Source of the DNA: Nigrospora sphaerica
Taxonomy: Eukaryota > Ascomycota > Sordariomycetes > Amphisphaeriales > Apiosporaceae
NCBI GenBank assembly: GCA_018287875.1
Contig: JAGVVL010000001.1
Span: 2,294,001-2,358,000 of the forward strand
Length of the DNA: 64,000 nucleotides
Direction of reading: 5' to 3'
Each line of letters opens with the position of its first letter. Within the stretch, counting starts at the first letter, position 1. This document shows, piece after piece, positions 34,873 to 46,181 of the stretch. A program made the position numbers and the translations under genes. The notes beneath the pieces are model-generated. The model saw only the letters and a program-made list of their open reading frames with translations. It was not told where the DNA came from and ran no database searches.

Positions 34873-37800
34873 TCTGTCTTCTCCAGGGGAAGGTTGGATA
34901 GTGAGTGAACACTGAGGTGACACAGCCTTGAGGAGTCGTTGCGCGCCTTAAAGGGGGCAGAAAGAAAGTTGCGCTGCCTCACCACGGCCGTGGGATCTCT
35001 CCCGTCGGGTCGGGTCTAGGCAGGTCGAATAACGAAAGCCCCGTGCTGTTCCAATGAGAGATGCGAGTCTTGTGATAGAGGCGTCAGGGGTTGAGAAGTA
35101 GGATAGCCTTTAGCTATATCGAGACGGAAGCACCGATGCTGGGGGTTGGACCAAGCATCAAATGGTATCCGGGACGGCGAGACACAAAGCCAGGTGACGG
35201 GCTATTCAGCCAACGACCAGGCCCGAAAATTGGCAAGCCGGGGGGGGGGGGGGGTCTGACGTGCTTGACAGGGGCGTCCACAGCTCAGCAATCAGTGTTA
35301 GGTCGCCGATATGGTGGGGTGAAGAATCAGATGGACCGAAGGCGCAATAGCACGTGGCTCTGACGAGATGAACGGCACGTTCAGCTCGTTCAGCTAGGGA
35401 AGGTGATGTGACGGCCCGATACAGCGAAGGAGGAGGGTATAGGAAGGGGAGACCACTCAACCGAGCGGGCGGGGGGATGGAAGCAAAGGGGCCAGCAGCT
35501 TGCAAAAGCACTTCAATTGGAAACCATCTTCAGTTCCTCGTGGACGAGATGAAGGTTTCTGGGAGTGGTGGAGGGTTAAAGTATGTATGGAATGGGAGGT
35601 GAGAAGCTGAAGCTGATTGGTTGGTGGCGATAACCAGGACCAGGGCTGGTAACTGCTACTCAGTAAGCTGCATTCGGCTTGTTTTGGAACGGCAGTCCGA
35701 AGTCCACCGACAGCTGGAGGCAGGAGGTCGATGCAGAGCGAGAGGCGACCATGTCTGGGAAGGGCCGAGGACGCTGGGAATGTCTTTCTGTCAGGTACAA
35801 TGGCCGACGGGGCACGACCGGGATTCAGAGCAAGAGGAGTGAGTGCCCTATACCAAGCGCGCTTGGGGCTGGATCCCACCCGCTCCGGCGTGCCTGACGG
35901 TGCCGGCGGACAGGTACATCGCAACAGGCCATATGGCGCAATCGCGTTCTATGCCGAGCAGAGCCTAGACGGCGCCGCTCTATTGTGCAAGAGTGGTGCC
36001 GCCAGGTATCCTGGACGGGGTCGCCTCTTGGCCTCGTACCCAGCAGCTCCAGCAGACAAAAGGATCTAAGGAGAGGCTCTTGCGGATTGGTCGAGAATAA
36101 ACGGAACAGCGGACCCTGGCCTCGAGGAGTGCGTACCCGGCGCGCCGATGAGATCACGACCCGTCATCCGTTCTCCGCCGGCGGAGGATCCTTTTGCCTC
36201 GTTATGCGTTGCGCGTATAAATACTGGATCCCGCGCAGGGCGGCTTTGCTTTGGTACAGTACTGACTAGGCGGCCTTGTGGCGTCGCGAAGGAAGTCACT
36301 CTTGCGGACGCTATATTCCCGGATTCAGGGCGCATGGGCGACCCGACGGCGACGTCGGCGGGCAGAGAGAAGGCTTGTGACATGTTGTATGTATCTCGTT
36401 GAAGTTTGTGCGACGCCCCCACACGGAGAGTGGATTGAGAGAAATGGGGACGAATGGGTGGGTGGACCCCCCGGGACACGGCTCGTGGACGAGCCACCAG
36501 GTGGCCTTGGCGCAGATGGTGCAAAGAAAAGTGCAGATGATGCCATCGCACAACATGGTAACTGGCTCCTTCCCAGCCAACCGTCAGCGTTGCATCTTGA
36601 GGCTGCAAATCTGCTGCTGACAAGAGACGTTCGAGCCCGACGATGTGCCCGTAGTATGCAGTTGCAGGAGGGACTGTAGCAACCGAAGCCAAGACGGGCT
36701 CCCGACCTGCTTGACTACGGCGGCGTGGTGCCCAGCTTTGCCCTCAGCTCACCTCTGGCTGGGCGCTAACCGAGGCGGACACGACACTTCCACAACTCCG
36801 ACCTCGCCTCCCTCGCCTCCATCGTGCGGAATGCCCTCCCTCCTAATCCGTTCATGTGAACTACTCCGCACGAAGGGGAAGTTAGAAAGGAGAGCTTTGA
36901 AGGGGGGGGGTAAGCGACGTAAACTCCATTCTTACACAAACTCTTCATCAGGAACATCATGTTTGGCCAGCGGTGGAGAGGCAGCGAGGTTTCCCCATCA
37001 CCTCTCCGCTAGCTAATAGACGGATGGATACCGATGCTGCACCGCTCGAAGCGATGATGACTACGTATAGTTGATGCGTACACAGTATACTATTCCGGGC
37101 AAATGGCAGCCGCCTTAGCACCTTGCTGTGTTTCCCCCGGAGCCCCGGAATTACGGCATTCACACAGTCGTGGTAGCTAACTTGTCGTAGCCCTGCTGTG
37201 AGCTTGCTACTTACCATATGTCGATTTATAATACATACGGGGCCGACTTTACCAAGTTGAGCGATGCTCACATTTCAACTGTACACTCACGGCTTTGTGG
37301 GTTGAGACGTACTCCACCTAAATCACTTTCCGTACATCGTGCATGCACTAACGTGTGTTGGGACGCTTTGAAATAGAAATTCTCAATAGCATCATGTTAC
37401 GGACATATAGGCGCTTGTTTACCCGTATCGGTAGATTCGAGGATCTCCGGCGCCCGGGCCTTGCCGTCAGCTTGTCAATCCGGTTGCGAACAGTACTGTG
37501 CTTACCTACCCAGCCCTTGCAGTCCCGCATGCGTCTCCCGAATCTTGGTTTTCTCGGCCTGCTTGGGGCCCCCCCCTGGCCGGCTATAAAGGGCCGACCA
37601 AACCCACCACGGCTAACTCCAGGCAGACCTCTAGTTTCCATTGGTGATTTAGTCAGTAAGTTACGATTACGAAGCTCATGCATGAGTACGCTTGTGCGAC
37701 TGGACAGCGAGCTGTATGAAACGTGGGGTAGAGCCCCGGATGCTCGGGTCGGCCAGGCAATGGGAAAAGGGGAAGAGGGTCGTCCATCTGTTCACCGTCC

Positions 37801-38323
37801 GCGGATATCCCATGTCCACAGCGAGTGATGCACGGTATATTCCCCCACGCGACCGGCCACTTCCGGTCCCCCCTTCTCGCAACGGCCTGCACGGCAGTTG
37901 CACGTGGTCGTGATGCATCTGAGCGCGTTGGCAAGCTCAATGATTGTATACCTAGCTCGTGTCTCGCCGGTTACGAGATGCGTGGCCGAGCCGAGAGTCA
38001 ACGATTCGGGTGGGAGTCGGTAGTGATCAAGCATGGAACGGTCTGTGTGCTATGAATGGATGGGATGGATGGGTGTACTTGCAACGGCCTCCTAACCCAA
38101 GTGTGGTTGCCCCAGCCAACCGCCAACCTCCTGTTTAGTCAGCCGCAGCAAGCATTGAAGCAAAGCAAATCAACCTTGGCGCAACGCAACGCGACGGCGA
38201 GGTCTGGCTGCAGCGGCTTTGTTTGGCCCGGCAGTAGCGGACACGGAGAAAGCCATCGGCATCCATCGTTAACGACCACACATACGCACGCTGTCTCTTT
38301 TCTTGACTCGCTCCCTCCACGAG
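34873..38323. other. Long divergent intergenic region
   Basis: Separates the sulfate permease (-) and the Bub2-like gene (+), so both promoters lie here. Contains a 15-G run (35240-35254), isolated TATA-like words at 36216-36223 and about 37583, and a GATGG-rich patch near 38056. No gene recognised. Confidence 0.45.
35240..35254. repeat. Homopolymer run of 15 G
   Basis: Uninterrupted G tract in the permease upstream region; prone to slippage and to sequencing error. Confidence 0.9.
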
Positions 38324-39887
38324 ATGCCCAGTCCCACGCGGGACTCGTTCCCCATGCTGGGGCCGCACCTCGTCGAAACGACAGCCCCCCCGCCGTCGCC
38401 GCGTACGCATCGTGCCCTGCGCAAACTGCAGTCGGCGCACAACCTCGGCGCCGCCGCTCGAGGCGCCGCCCAGCCGTCGCTGATCTCGCAGCAGCGGCTC
38501 CTGCTGCACCAGGAGAAGAACGTCTCGCCCAACCGCCGCCGTGCCTCGGGCCGCTCGCCCCAGCGCAACCGCTCCAGCAGCGATGCCGCCTCTCAGCTGT
38601 CTCTCGCCCAGAGCGCCGCCATGTCGCTCCAGCGCCAGCAGCGCACCGCCCTGAGCAAGACCTCGACCGCCGCCGACGGCATGTCGCTCGAGCGCCTCAT
38701 CCGCGAGGGCCCGCCCGACGGCGACGTTAAGGGCGCCCTGGAGAGCACGCGCTTCAAGATATTGGACCAGGGCATCAAGGCCGACAGTGACGGCATGGTA
38801 AGAACGGCCCCCCGGCACCCGCCTCGTTCGCGCCCCTTGCGCCCTCCCGCTAACCGATCCCGCAGTCTTCGCTTCGCATCTACGTCTGGTTGATCCTCCT
38901 CGACGCCCCGGTTCTCGAGACCAACGACTACCTCCGCCTCATCCACCGCGGCGCGTCGCCCGCCTACTCCAAGATCCGCAACGATACCTTCCGAACCCTG
39001 ACGACGGACCCCCTCTTCCGCCGACGTGTTAGCGAGGCCAGCCTGATCCGGCTCCTGAACGCCGTGGCGTGGAAGCTCAACGACACCCGGGAGGAGCGCC
39101 GGCCGAGCAGCAGCAGCCGCTTCTCGAGCCGGCCCCCGAGCAGCCGCCAGTCGCTCCCGGCGAGCGAGAGCCGGCCCGGCAGCTCGCGGACCGACGCGTC
39201 CATGACGTCGGCCTCGTCGCCGGGCAAGGGCGGCGGCCGCTCGCGCGCGCTGACGGCGGCCTCGGACAGTTCCGAGGCCGAGACGGGCACCTACGTGCAG
39301 GGCATGAACGTGCTGGCCGCGCCCTTCCTGTACGCCGCCCGCAGCGAGGCCGAGGCGTTTGCCGCCTTTTACAGCCTCCTCACCCGCGAGTGCCCTGGCT
39401 ACATCCGCGGCGCCATGGTCGGCGTCCACCGTGGCCTGGCCCTCGTGGACAAGGTTCTCGCCATCATCGACCCCAAGCTACACCTCTACCTCATGTCCAA
39501 GGGCCTGAGCGCCGAGATCTACGCCTTCCCCTCCGTCCTGACTCTGTGTGCCTGCACCCCGCCCCTGCCCGAGGTACTGCGTCTGTGGGACTTTCTCTTT
39601 GCTTACGGCCCGCACCTCAACATTTTGTGCATCGTCGCCCAGTTGATGATGATGCGTAATGAGCTCGTCGGCTCGCCGAGGTGAGTTCCCCTCCCCTCCA
39701 CTACTACTACCGGGCAACTCCCGTCGCCCCCTGCCAATTTGCTAAGGTGCCCCCCTCTCCTAGCCCGAACAAACTTCTTCGATCTTTCCCATCGCTGCAG
39801 GCGGATGTGGTGAAGCAGACGGCTCTTGCTATCATCAAGATGATACCTGATGATGTATACGCCGAGATTGTCTCGCACGCGCTCTGA
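38324..39887 (+). CDS. bub2: Bub2-type TBC-domain GTPase-activating protein
   Basis: Three exons (38324-38797, 38866-39680, 39764-39887; introns 68 and 83 nt) give 470 residues. The first about 150 residues are a Ser/Arg/Pro-rich extension. The TBC domain follows (from about 159). Both catalytic fingers are visible: IxxDxxR at 195-201 (IRNDTFR) and YxQ at 301-303 (YVQGMN). The C-terminus (SPNKLLRSFPSLQADVV, then IPDDVYAEIVSHAL) is diagnostic for the Bub2/Cdc16 branch. With Bfa1/Byr4, Bub2 acts as GAP for the Tem1/Spg1 GTPase at the spindle pole and restrains mitotic exit or septation. A Ser/Gly-rich insert of about 65 residues (about 232-298) lies between the two fingers and is longer than in yeast. 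The start is the ATG at 38324; the frame is open further upstream but without ATG. Confidence 0.9.
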
Positions 39888-40192
39888 GCGACGGGGCCGC
39901 GACGGAGAAAACAACGGCTCCCGAGACATTTGGGCCTTGCGAGAGGCCGCAACGCGCGGCACGATAAACATGACGGCTGTACGATATGCACGACGAAGGA
40001 AGGGAAACAGAACCACCATTAACTTCCCCGGAAATTGGACCACACTCCGGCAGAAATGAAATAATGACAACCATGTATACATATTACCAATGAGGGAAAG
40101 GGACGGAGGCGACACCTCGATGAAGCCTATGCCGTTAATGACACGTCCACACACCGGATTTCCCACCCAAAAACACTCGACCCGGTCTCCTT

Positions 40193-40207
40193 CCCCCCCC
40201 CCCCCCC
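40193..40207. repeat. Homopolymer run of 15 C
   Basis: Uninterrupted C tract about 300 bp after the Bub2-like stop codon. Confidence 0.9.
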
Positions 40208-40570
40208 GTGGCAACATGTGCTCCCTCGGCGCGCGAAGCCCATGTCAGGGGGGACTTTGGAAAGCCCACGACGCCGTCGTGGCCCCCTGGGTCCCGCGCC
40301 GCACCTCGTGATCAGTGATCATGGGATCGGCACCCCCTCGGGAGAGTGTGCGTATTGTCTCTCCTGCTCAGACACGAGGGCCAGCACCTTTCATGTGTGA
40401 AGTCGAACCGCGTCCTCGGTTGCCGTTCTGCGTGCCAGTTCCATTGACAGGATCGGTTTCAAGTTCCAGAGCGTCGCGAGCGCGAGGCAAGGCGACCGCG
40501 CCGGGAGGCATACGAGCAAGCGAGTATAAGTAGCCTGTGAGGGAGCGAACAACTGTCTGCATTCGAGAAC

Positions 40571-40578
40571 TATATATA
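40571..40578 (+). promoter_or_regulatory. TATA box of the Cys-rich secreted protein
   Basis: TATATATA 165 bp before the ATG at 40736, in otherwise GC-rich sequence. Confidence 0.55.
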
Positions 40579-40735
40579 GTCTATAATTATTGTATCCAAA
40601 CGTCCTCAGCCTTCTTCCCCTGTGCATGTTCTTACAGCCCTTGCGTATCTTGATCCCGCCGGCTGCAAATTGCCAAAAGAAGACGGACAGCACACTCTTT
40701 GGCCCAGCAAGACCATCAAGCAAAACCAAGGCACG

Positions 40736-41568
40736 ATGCACACCCCGTCACTGCTCCTCGTTCACCTCTTGAGCACGGTTGCTAGCGCCCGGGAGAGCTT
40801 TGCGCCTCCCTTGCTGAATTCCACCATTGCCAAAATGCAGCAGTTAACATGCGAGGAAGTTTATGGTACTGGCGCGCAGTTCTGTGGTGGCCCGGACAGC
40901 ACTGTCTGCTACAACCCCACGCTCGGCCAGGTGAGCCCATTCAAGGATTTCGATGGCCTGGAAACATGTAGCTAATGCTCTTTGTCCAAGTCCTGTTGCC
41001 CAGACCATGGCTTTTATGGGAAAGGGACCGTACATTCGCCGAGACCGGGGTACTGTTGTGACGAGGTAAGACGACCGAACCCTAGGGGGTCTGCAGCTTG
41101 CTGAAGCTAACGCGGGCACAATATGGCCAGGATTCGGCTGCATGTGCCCAACATAGCAACTTCACAGTACCTGCCGCAACGGCGACCACAGCGTGTGGTT
41201 GTGTCGGCAGTGCGACATCGCCCGTTACTGGCAGCCCGTGCCTCGAAACCCCGGCAGTGTCTGCGTCGCCAACCGAGGTAGTGCCTGTTGATGTGCCGGC
41301 TACCCTCGAGACATCGACTACGACGACGGAGGGCCTCACGCGGAGCGCGCCGACTGATCAGGCGGGAGCCGGTGATGAGACGGTCACGTTCAGCGAGTCA
41401 ATGCCCACCAGCTGTGCGACGGAGTCGCTTGCGATGCCGGACCCATCTCCCTCGTCGAATAACTCTGCTCCACCAGCGGTCGAAGGCGCCTCTGCCCCTG
41501 GCAACGAGGTCACACTATACTGGAGCTCTATCGTGTGGTTTATGGTTGGGCTGTGGAGCGCCTGTTGA
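40736..41568 (+). CDS. Secreted Cys-rich protein, probable GPI anchor
   Basis: Three exons (40736-40930, 40991-41065, 41131-41568; introns 60 and 65 nt, all phase 0) give 235 residues. A signal peptide (about 1-18, LLLVHLLSTVASA) precedes an N-terminal Cys-rich domain spread over all three exons (about 38-120: LTCEEVYG, QFCGGPDSTVCYN, SCCPDHGFYGKG, PGYCCDED, ACGCVG). A Ser/Thr/Pro-rich stalk of about 100 residues follows. The C-terminal hydrophobic end (WSSIVWFMVGLW) after a small-residue region (EGASAPGN) fits a GPI signal. The layout matches fungal wall or surface proteins and some candidate effectors. The Cys pattern is not CFEM, hydrophobin or a chitin-binding type that I can name. Function unknown. 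Confidence 0.75.
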
Positions 41569-41694
41569 ATCGCCCTCCGGACGGGAGAAAGGTGGATATT
41601 CGCGAGTCAGGCGTTGCGAGGGAAGCAGGAAAACTTGTTTGACTAGCTTTGCAGGACAGAAGAGACAGTATCAGCCATCCAAAAAAGGACCGTT

Positions 41695-43272
41695 TCAGTA
41701 AGCTGTGCAACCGCTCTGGGCGCGTTGGAATGCGTTGGCGAAGAAATCCTGCATGGCAACATAATGATAGAGGATGCCTCCAAGGACAGCAACATGCCAA
41801 AGGTTGTGGGCGTTGCCAAAATAATCAAAGGTTCCGGGCAACCAGCGCTCGGGAATCTTGCTGGCGTAGATAACAGCACCAATGACGTAGACGCAGAGCG
41901 ACTTCACCAGGTTGGACCCTGTGTAGAACTCCCACGCCCACTCCGGGCCACGGGTCAGGATGATTTGGAAAACGGGCAGGAACCCGGTAGCGCCGAGGCC
42001 GACAAAAAAGCCAACGCGGAGCCAGGCCATGTCCGCTCGGTTGAAGTAGGGGTGCCAGGGCATGATGACACCGGCGATGCCGAGCACGCCGGTGGCGATG
42101 ATATAGGTCCAGCGGCTGACGGGCTCGCAGTAAAAGGCGGTGTATTCGGTCGTCATGATGGACGCTGCGATCAGGAGGGCGATACCGGTGTAGTCGACGC
42201 AAGCAAATCGTTCGAGCAACGTCTGGTCCGCGACGCAGTTCATGGTGTGCCATATCGTGCTGCAAACGAGACACTTACAGGCGGCGAAGAAAAATATGGC
42301 AGCAATGAAGATGTCCGTCTTGGTGCTGAGAGCGAAGTTCGGAGAGGTGGGATAGAAGTAAAAGGCGACCGAGAGGACCAAGATAAGGCCGAGGGCGTGG
42401 GTCCAGATGTTGATAGTCTCGTTGGAAAAGTCGAACATGGATCGCACGCAGCCCAGCTTAGTCTCGCTGAAGCGGTACCCTTTCAGGATATGAGGATTCA
42501 CACGCCAAGGAACTGGCAGCTCTTCGTACTTCAGCAGGCCGTGGCGCGCCCGGGCTACAGCATGCTGAACATGTTCCTCGACAGTCCAGGCGGCTCGTTT
42601 AGCCCGTTCAATTCCCTCGTCCACGACGCCGCGGGCGCGGCCCAGACTTTCGTCGACAACACGGCGTCCGCCGTCCATCAGAGTTTCGGCCGCGCCGGCT
42701 GCGTTGGCCAGGCCTTGGTCCCGAAACTTCAAGGCGCGGTTTTCGTACTCGGTCAGCATGCTGTCCATCAGCTCGATGCCGACTCTCGCTTTCTCGTTCA
42801 TGGATCCGGCGGCCGCCAACGCCTCGTGGTAGCGGGCGTCGAGAGTTTCGACCATGATCTGCAGTCGCCGGCGGCCGGCTCCTATAACTTCCTCGGAGAC
42901 CTGCGAGCATCTTGCGCGCACCGTCTGCAGCGTACTGTATGCTCTCGAAATACTGCCGTCGAAGCTCGCCTCTCCAAAGCTCTCCAGGTACTCAAGTCGC
43001 CTTTCTAGCTCGGAAAGAAAGAGGTCGACCTGGGGCTTGTTAGCGACGCTAACGCGGGATGGGGACGCAAGACGCGGGTAACAAACCTTGAGCAAGAGCC
43101 CCTCCTCTCCGTCCATGATGTGGTTTACGATGGATTTCCGGCGAGGGATGAAGAAAGAGTGGCGTCTGCGCTGTCTGGGGATCGGTTGCTGGTGGTGGTC
43201 GGTATCGAGGGCCGAGGTGACAGCCCCGGGGGCTTGCGGGGACCCGAGGACACAGGGAGAGGTGCAAGACAT
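41695..43272 (-). CDS. PAQR / hemolysin-III-type membrane protein (Izh-like)
   Basis: Minus-strand gene with start at 43272. An intron at 43030-43086 (57 nt, GTTTGT donor, GCTAAC branch) is very likely although the frame stays open through it; exons 43272-43087 and 43029-41695 give 506 residues. Residues 1-240 are a hydrophilic, largely helical extension with coiled-coil character (ERRLEYLESF, RVVDESLGRARGVVDEGIERA). The PAQR domain follows with seven membrane helices and the family motifs ETINIWTH (266-273), S-x3-H in CSTIWHTMNC and H-x3-H in NAHNLWHVAV; these Ser/Asp/His positions hold the metal. Relatives are yeast Izh proteins and adiponectin receptors, linked to zinc and lipid homeostasis and ceramidase-like activity. 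The long N-terminal helix region is typical of the filamentous-fungal branch. Convergent with the Cys-rich secreted gene, about 125 bp apart. Confidence 0.9.
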   Translation of the reverse strand: MSCTSPCVLGSPQAPGAVTSALDTDHHQQPIPRQRRRHSFFIPRRKSIVNHIMDGEEGLLLKVCYPRLASPSRVSVANKPQVDLFLSELERRLEYLESFGEASFDGSISRAYSTLQTVRARCSQVSEEVIGAGRRRLQIMVETLDARYHEALAAAGSMNEKARVGIELMDSMLTEYENRALKFRDQGLANAAGAAETLMDGGRRVVDESLGRARGVVDEGIERAKRAAWTVEEHVQHAVARARHGLLKYEELPVPWRVNPHILKGYRFSETKLGCVRSMFDFSNETINIWTHALGLILVLSVAFYFYPTSPNFALSTKTDIFIAAIFFFAACKCLVCSTIWHTMNCVADQTLLERFACVDYTGIALLIAASIMTTEYTAFYCEPVSRWTYIIATGVLGIAGVIMPWHPYFNRADMAWLRVGFFVGLGATGFLPVFQIILTRGPEWAWEFYTGSNLVKSLCVYVIGAVIYASKIPERWLPGTFDYFGNAHNLWHVAVLGGILYHYVAMQDFFANAFQRAQSGCTAY

Positions 43273-45343
43273 GTTGGGCGAAGGATGCGGTAGCAACCAG
43301 GGCGATCTGCGGCAGCGGAAGGGCAAAGTATTATATACCAGGCCAAGACGGATAAGGCGGCCGGTTGCGGTTGGCTGGGACAAAGTAGGTACCTATGCCG
43401 ATCCCGTCCGCGAGGGTGCTTTTTTGCGCCTCTAGCACCTTTGCGAGAATTGCGAGATGCTCTGGGCCGGCCGGAACGGGCAAAGCAAGCAACTGCCCGC
43501 TAATGGACTGTATGACGCTTCGGGTTGACGGTTGTTGGTGTTATGACGGTCCTGAACGGGTAGGAACGTTGTCAGTCCGTAAAGAGGGATGATGGATCAG
43601 CGTTTGGGGGGCGAACAAGGAAATTTAGTTCAACGGTTCTCATCCGCTGCGGCTCTTAGGTTGGAACTTTCACATGCAGCTTCAAAGAGGACCACGAGCC
43701 GGAAGAGACGAGAGCCATTGGTAGGTGAATCTTGGGTGATGCAAGGCCGAGTCGCGGTACAAGTACCTTCTAGCAAAACCCCTCGTGGGGCCCGTGGCCC
43801 GTGGCCCGTCATTCCCACCACGTTCCAGTCCCTCACAGTCCGCATGGAGGAGGCCGACCTGGATGGCTAATGAATGGTTGATGGCCGGGTGGGGAGGCTC
43901 GGCGGGCTGGGCGGGCGTTGGGCGCGTTGGAGAGGGGCTGCCGTTACACAGTACACGGACCGAGAGCCCTGCAGCCCCGAAGCAGCAATTCAATGCGCGC
44001 CCCCCGCCCTAAACCTTGATGATACGGAACACACTCATACCAACCATAGGTATTACAAAGAGGTAGGGTAGATGAGGTAGGTAGAGGAGATTTCCAATCC
44101 TCTTATAAACTATCTCCATCTCCCATTCTCTACCTCATCTGAGGTTGGGATGGACGTTGAAACCCGCTTGTGTACTAAAGGGCATCCAATGCATGTGTTG
44201 TATTTATGTACATGTATGTACATGATGTAGGTACAGTAAGAGGTACGTTAGGTTTGCTGCCACTGGGACCCGTGATGCATGACATCCCATGCATGCTCTT
44301 ACATCCCGTAACCCCCATACGCTGCCCCCGCGCGCCCTGCTGCACGCCAACATGCCGCCATCATCTGCGCACCGATGCCTCACCGCGAGTCTGGCGGCGT
44401 GCCTGCCCAGATATAGGTTGCACGGCTGTGCCGACTGATGGATTGCGATGAGGCCTCTGTGCGGCGCGCCAGCCAGCGCTAGAGCTGCCCTCATCTCGTG
44501 GCAGGGCAGGAACTCATCATTGCCCAACGGCGACCGGGATCCCTCTTTACGGCCGGCCTCGGAGAACTCGCGCTTATCATTGTACAGCATTCACCGACCT
44601 CTCCTTATTTAGCCACTATCACTCCAGAGCCATTCATCCACCAGGCTCCATCAATACTGTCCTTTGGAGTTTCGGAGTTTCGGCCAACTTCGGTACGTAC
44701 GGGCAGAGCCGGTGGGCAGGCGGGATGCGACGACCCCACCGAAATTCTCAAAATTTGAGCCTTGCCAATCACTATCGCCATCTCCGACCCAGTGGTCTGG
44801 CTCCACCTGCCTGAAGAAGATACCGTGCAGCGGCCCAATCGCCGCAAAGAGACCCTTTCTCCGTCACACAAGCGTACCGGTACGGCCGGGAATTATTTGC
44901 GTATTAAGTGCTTCAGCTACAGTGGCGGGTTGCTAAAATTTTATGGAGTAATACGCTTGCCCCGCCCTATGCCGCCTGCAAATGCCGCCTCCAGCAGTTG
45001 GGCTCCCCTCAACATTGATCCCAACCATTACCTATGGTATACAGGTAGGTACATACATGCGTCCTATCCAGCGGTCGGCACTAAGTAAGTCCGTTCCATC
45101 CCCACGAAATCCAAGGTACCCAGTTGTCCCTGCGACAACCTTGTCAGCGTGGACCTCACCCTCCTGAGAGCACCGTTGATTGGACGAAGGTCGTGGTTGC
45201 AACTTCGACGCAACGCGCCGCCTGGCTGTTAACCACCCACGCCCTGCAGTTCGCGAGACCGCGAAAATCCCGACTGCCACGCCCCCAGCCGGTCCCTCTC
45301 TTCGTCTTGCTTGTGACCCCTCCAGGCCACGCCCCTGCGCGTC
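43273..45343. other. Divergent intergenic region
   Basis: Promoters of the PAQR gene (-) and THOC5 (+). Contains TAGGTACC-type motifs (43384-43396, around 44225, around 45045) and an inverted repeat at 44070-44140. No gene recognised. Confidence 0.5.
44070..44140. repeat. Inverted repeat, 11-bp arms
   Basis: AGATGAGGTAG at 44070-44080 is matched by its exact complement at 44130-44140, with 49 nt between. Purine-rich and pyrimidine-rich halves continue inside the arms (GGAGAT, then ATCTCC). Possible hairpin; no known element. Confidence 0.7.
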
Positions 45344-46181
45344 ATGGCCGCCCCCGACGGAATTGTGACGGATCCCAAGGTGTTGGCTGTCCTGGACGCA
45401 TCACACGATGCGCGCGACCAAGCCCTCAGCCTCGTCGACATCATAGCGGCCATCGGTCCCCTCGAGAATGCCCCCGCCGAACCCCAAGCCGAAGTCTCGA
45501 AGCAGCAGAAACTCCTGATCACCAACTTCGCCAAGCTTCGCGGTCTACACCGCAATGCCTATCTCGGCAGTCGCCAGACTAAGCAGGAGACAGCCGGTGC
45601 TCGCCTGGAGGTTGACCGCCTGCACCTCCAGCTGCAGAACCTCTACTACGAACAGCGTCACCTCCAGGGCGAGATCACGGCCTGCGAGTCGTATGAGTCA
45701 GTAGACACCGCCATTTCAACTCTCCCCGGCCAAACTGCATGCGCGGCGTCAAGCGACGACTCGTCCATGGTCGCATCAGACAAGCCCGTCTACAATCTAT
45801 CGGCCAGCTACCTTGCACAAGAACTAACGAGCTTGCTGAATAGTCACACTTACCAGCAGCTCCCCCTGATCCCGGTAGAGGAGTTCCTCGCTCTAAAGCC
45901 CGAGCACGCGAACGATGACGAGAATGCCTTGATGATTGCTCGGATCGAACACGAACGCACCGTGCGCGAGAGCTTGGAGCAGCAACGTATGGAGCTACTG
46001 AAGCGGAAGCAAAAACTCATCTCCGATAACAAAAAGCGAAAAGACGATCTTGCCAATCTGGACAAGGAGCTCGAAAAATTCATTGACGTAGGTCCCTTGG
46101 TCCAGGCAGATCCGGCTTGGTTGCTAATAACTGCAGGCTGCCAAACCCATCCAAAAATTGTTTGAGAAGAACATATCTTGA
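45344..46181 (+). CDS. thoc5: THO complex subunit 5 (THOC5/FMIP-like)
   Basis: Two exons (45344-46087, 46137-46181; 49-nt intron with GCTAATA branch point) give 262 residues. The protein is almost all helical and coiled-coil. The family hallmark lies at about 95-120 (RLHLQLQNLYYEQRHLQGEI), followed by the conserved PVEEFLA-type segment (about 180) and a basic C-terminal coiled coil (EQQRMELLKRKQKLISDNKK). The final exon adds AAKPIQKLFEKNIS. THOC5 belongs to the nuclear THO/TREX complex, which couples transcription elongation to mRNA packaging and export. The length is typical of the short fungal form. The last exon is tiny (15 codons including stop) but restores the family C-terminus, which supports the splice. 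Confidence 0.86.

Larger units (their letters stand above)
39888..40735. other. Intergenic
   Basis: 3' flank of the Bub2-like gene and promoter of the Cys-rich secreted protein. Contains a 15-C run and a TATA box. No gene seen. Confidence 0.5.

Noticed and set aside
34873..34923. Upstream in-frame start of the sulfate permease
   Set aside because: The codon is GTG, and the ATG at 34872 has a better context.
38593..39429. 278-codon open frame on the minus strand
   Set aside because: Mirror frame of the Bub2-like TBC exons.
41725..43008. 427-codon open frame on the plus strand
   Set aside because: Antisense shadow of the PAQR gene, which has strong motifs and splice sites.
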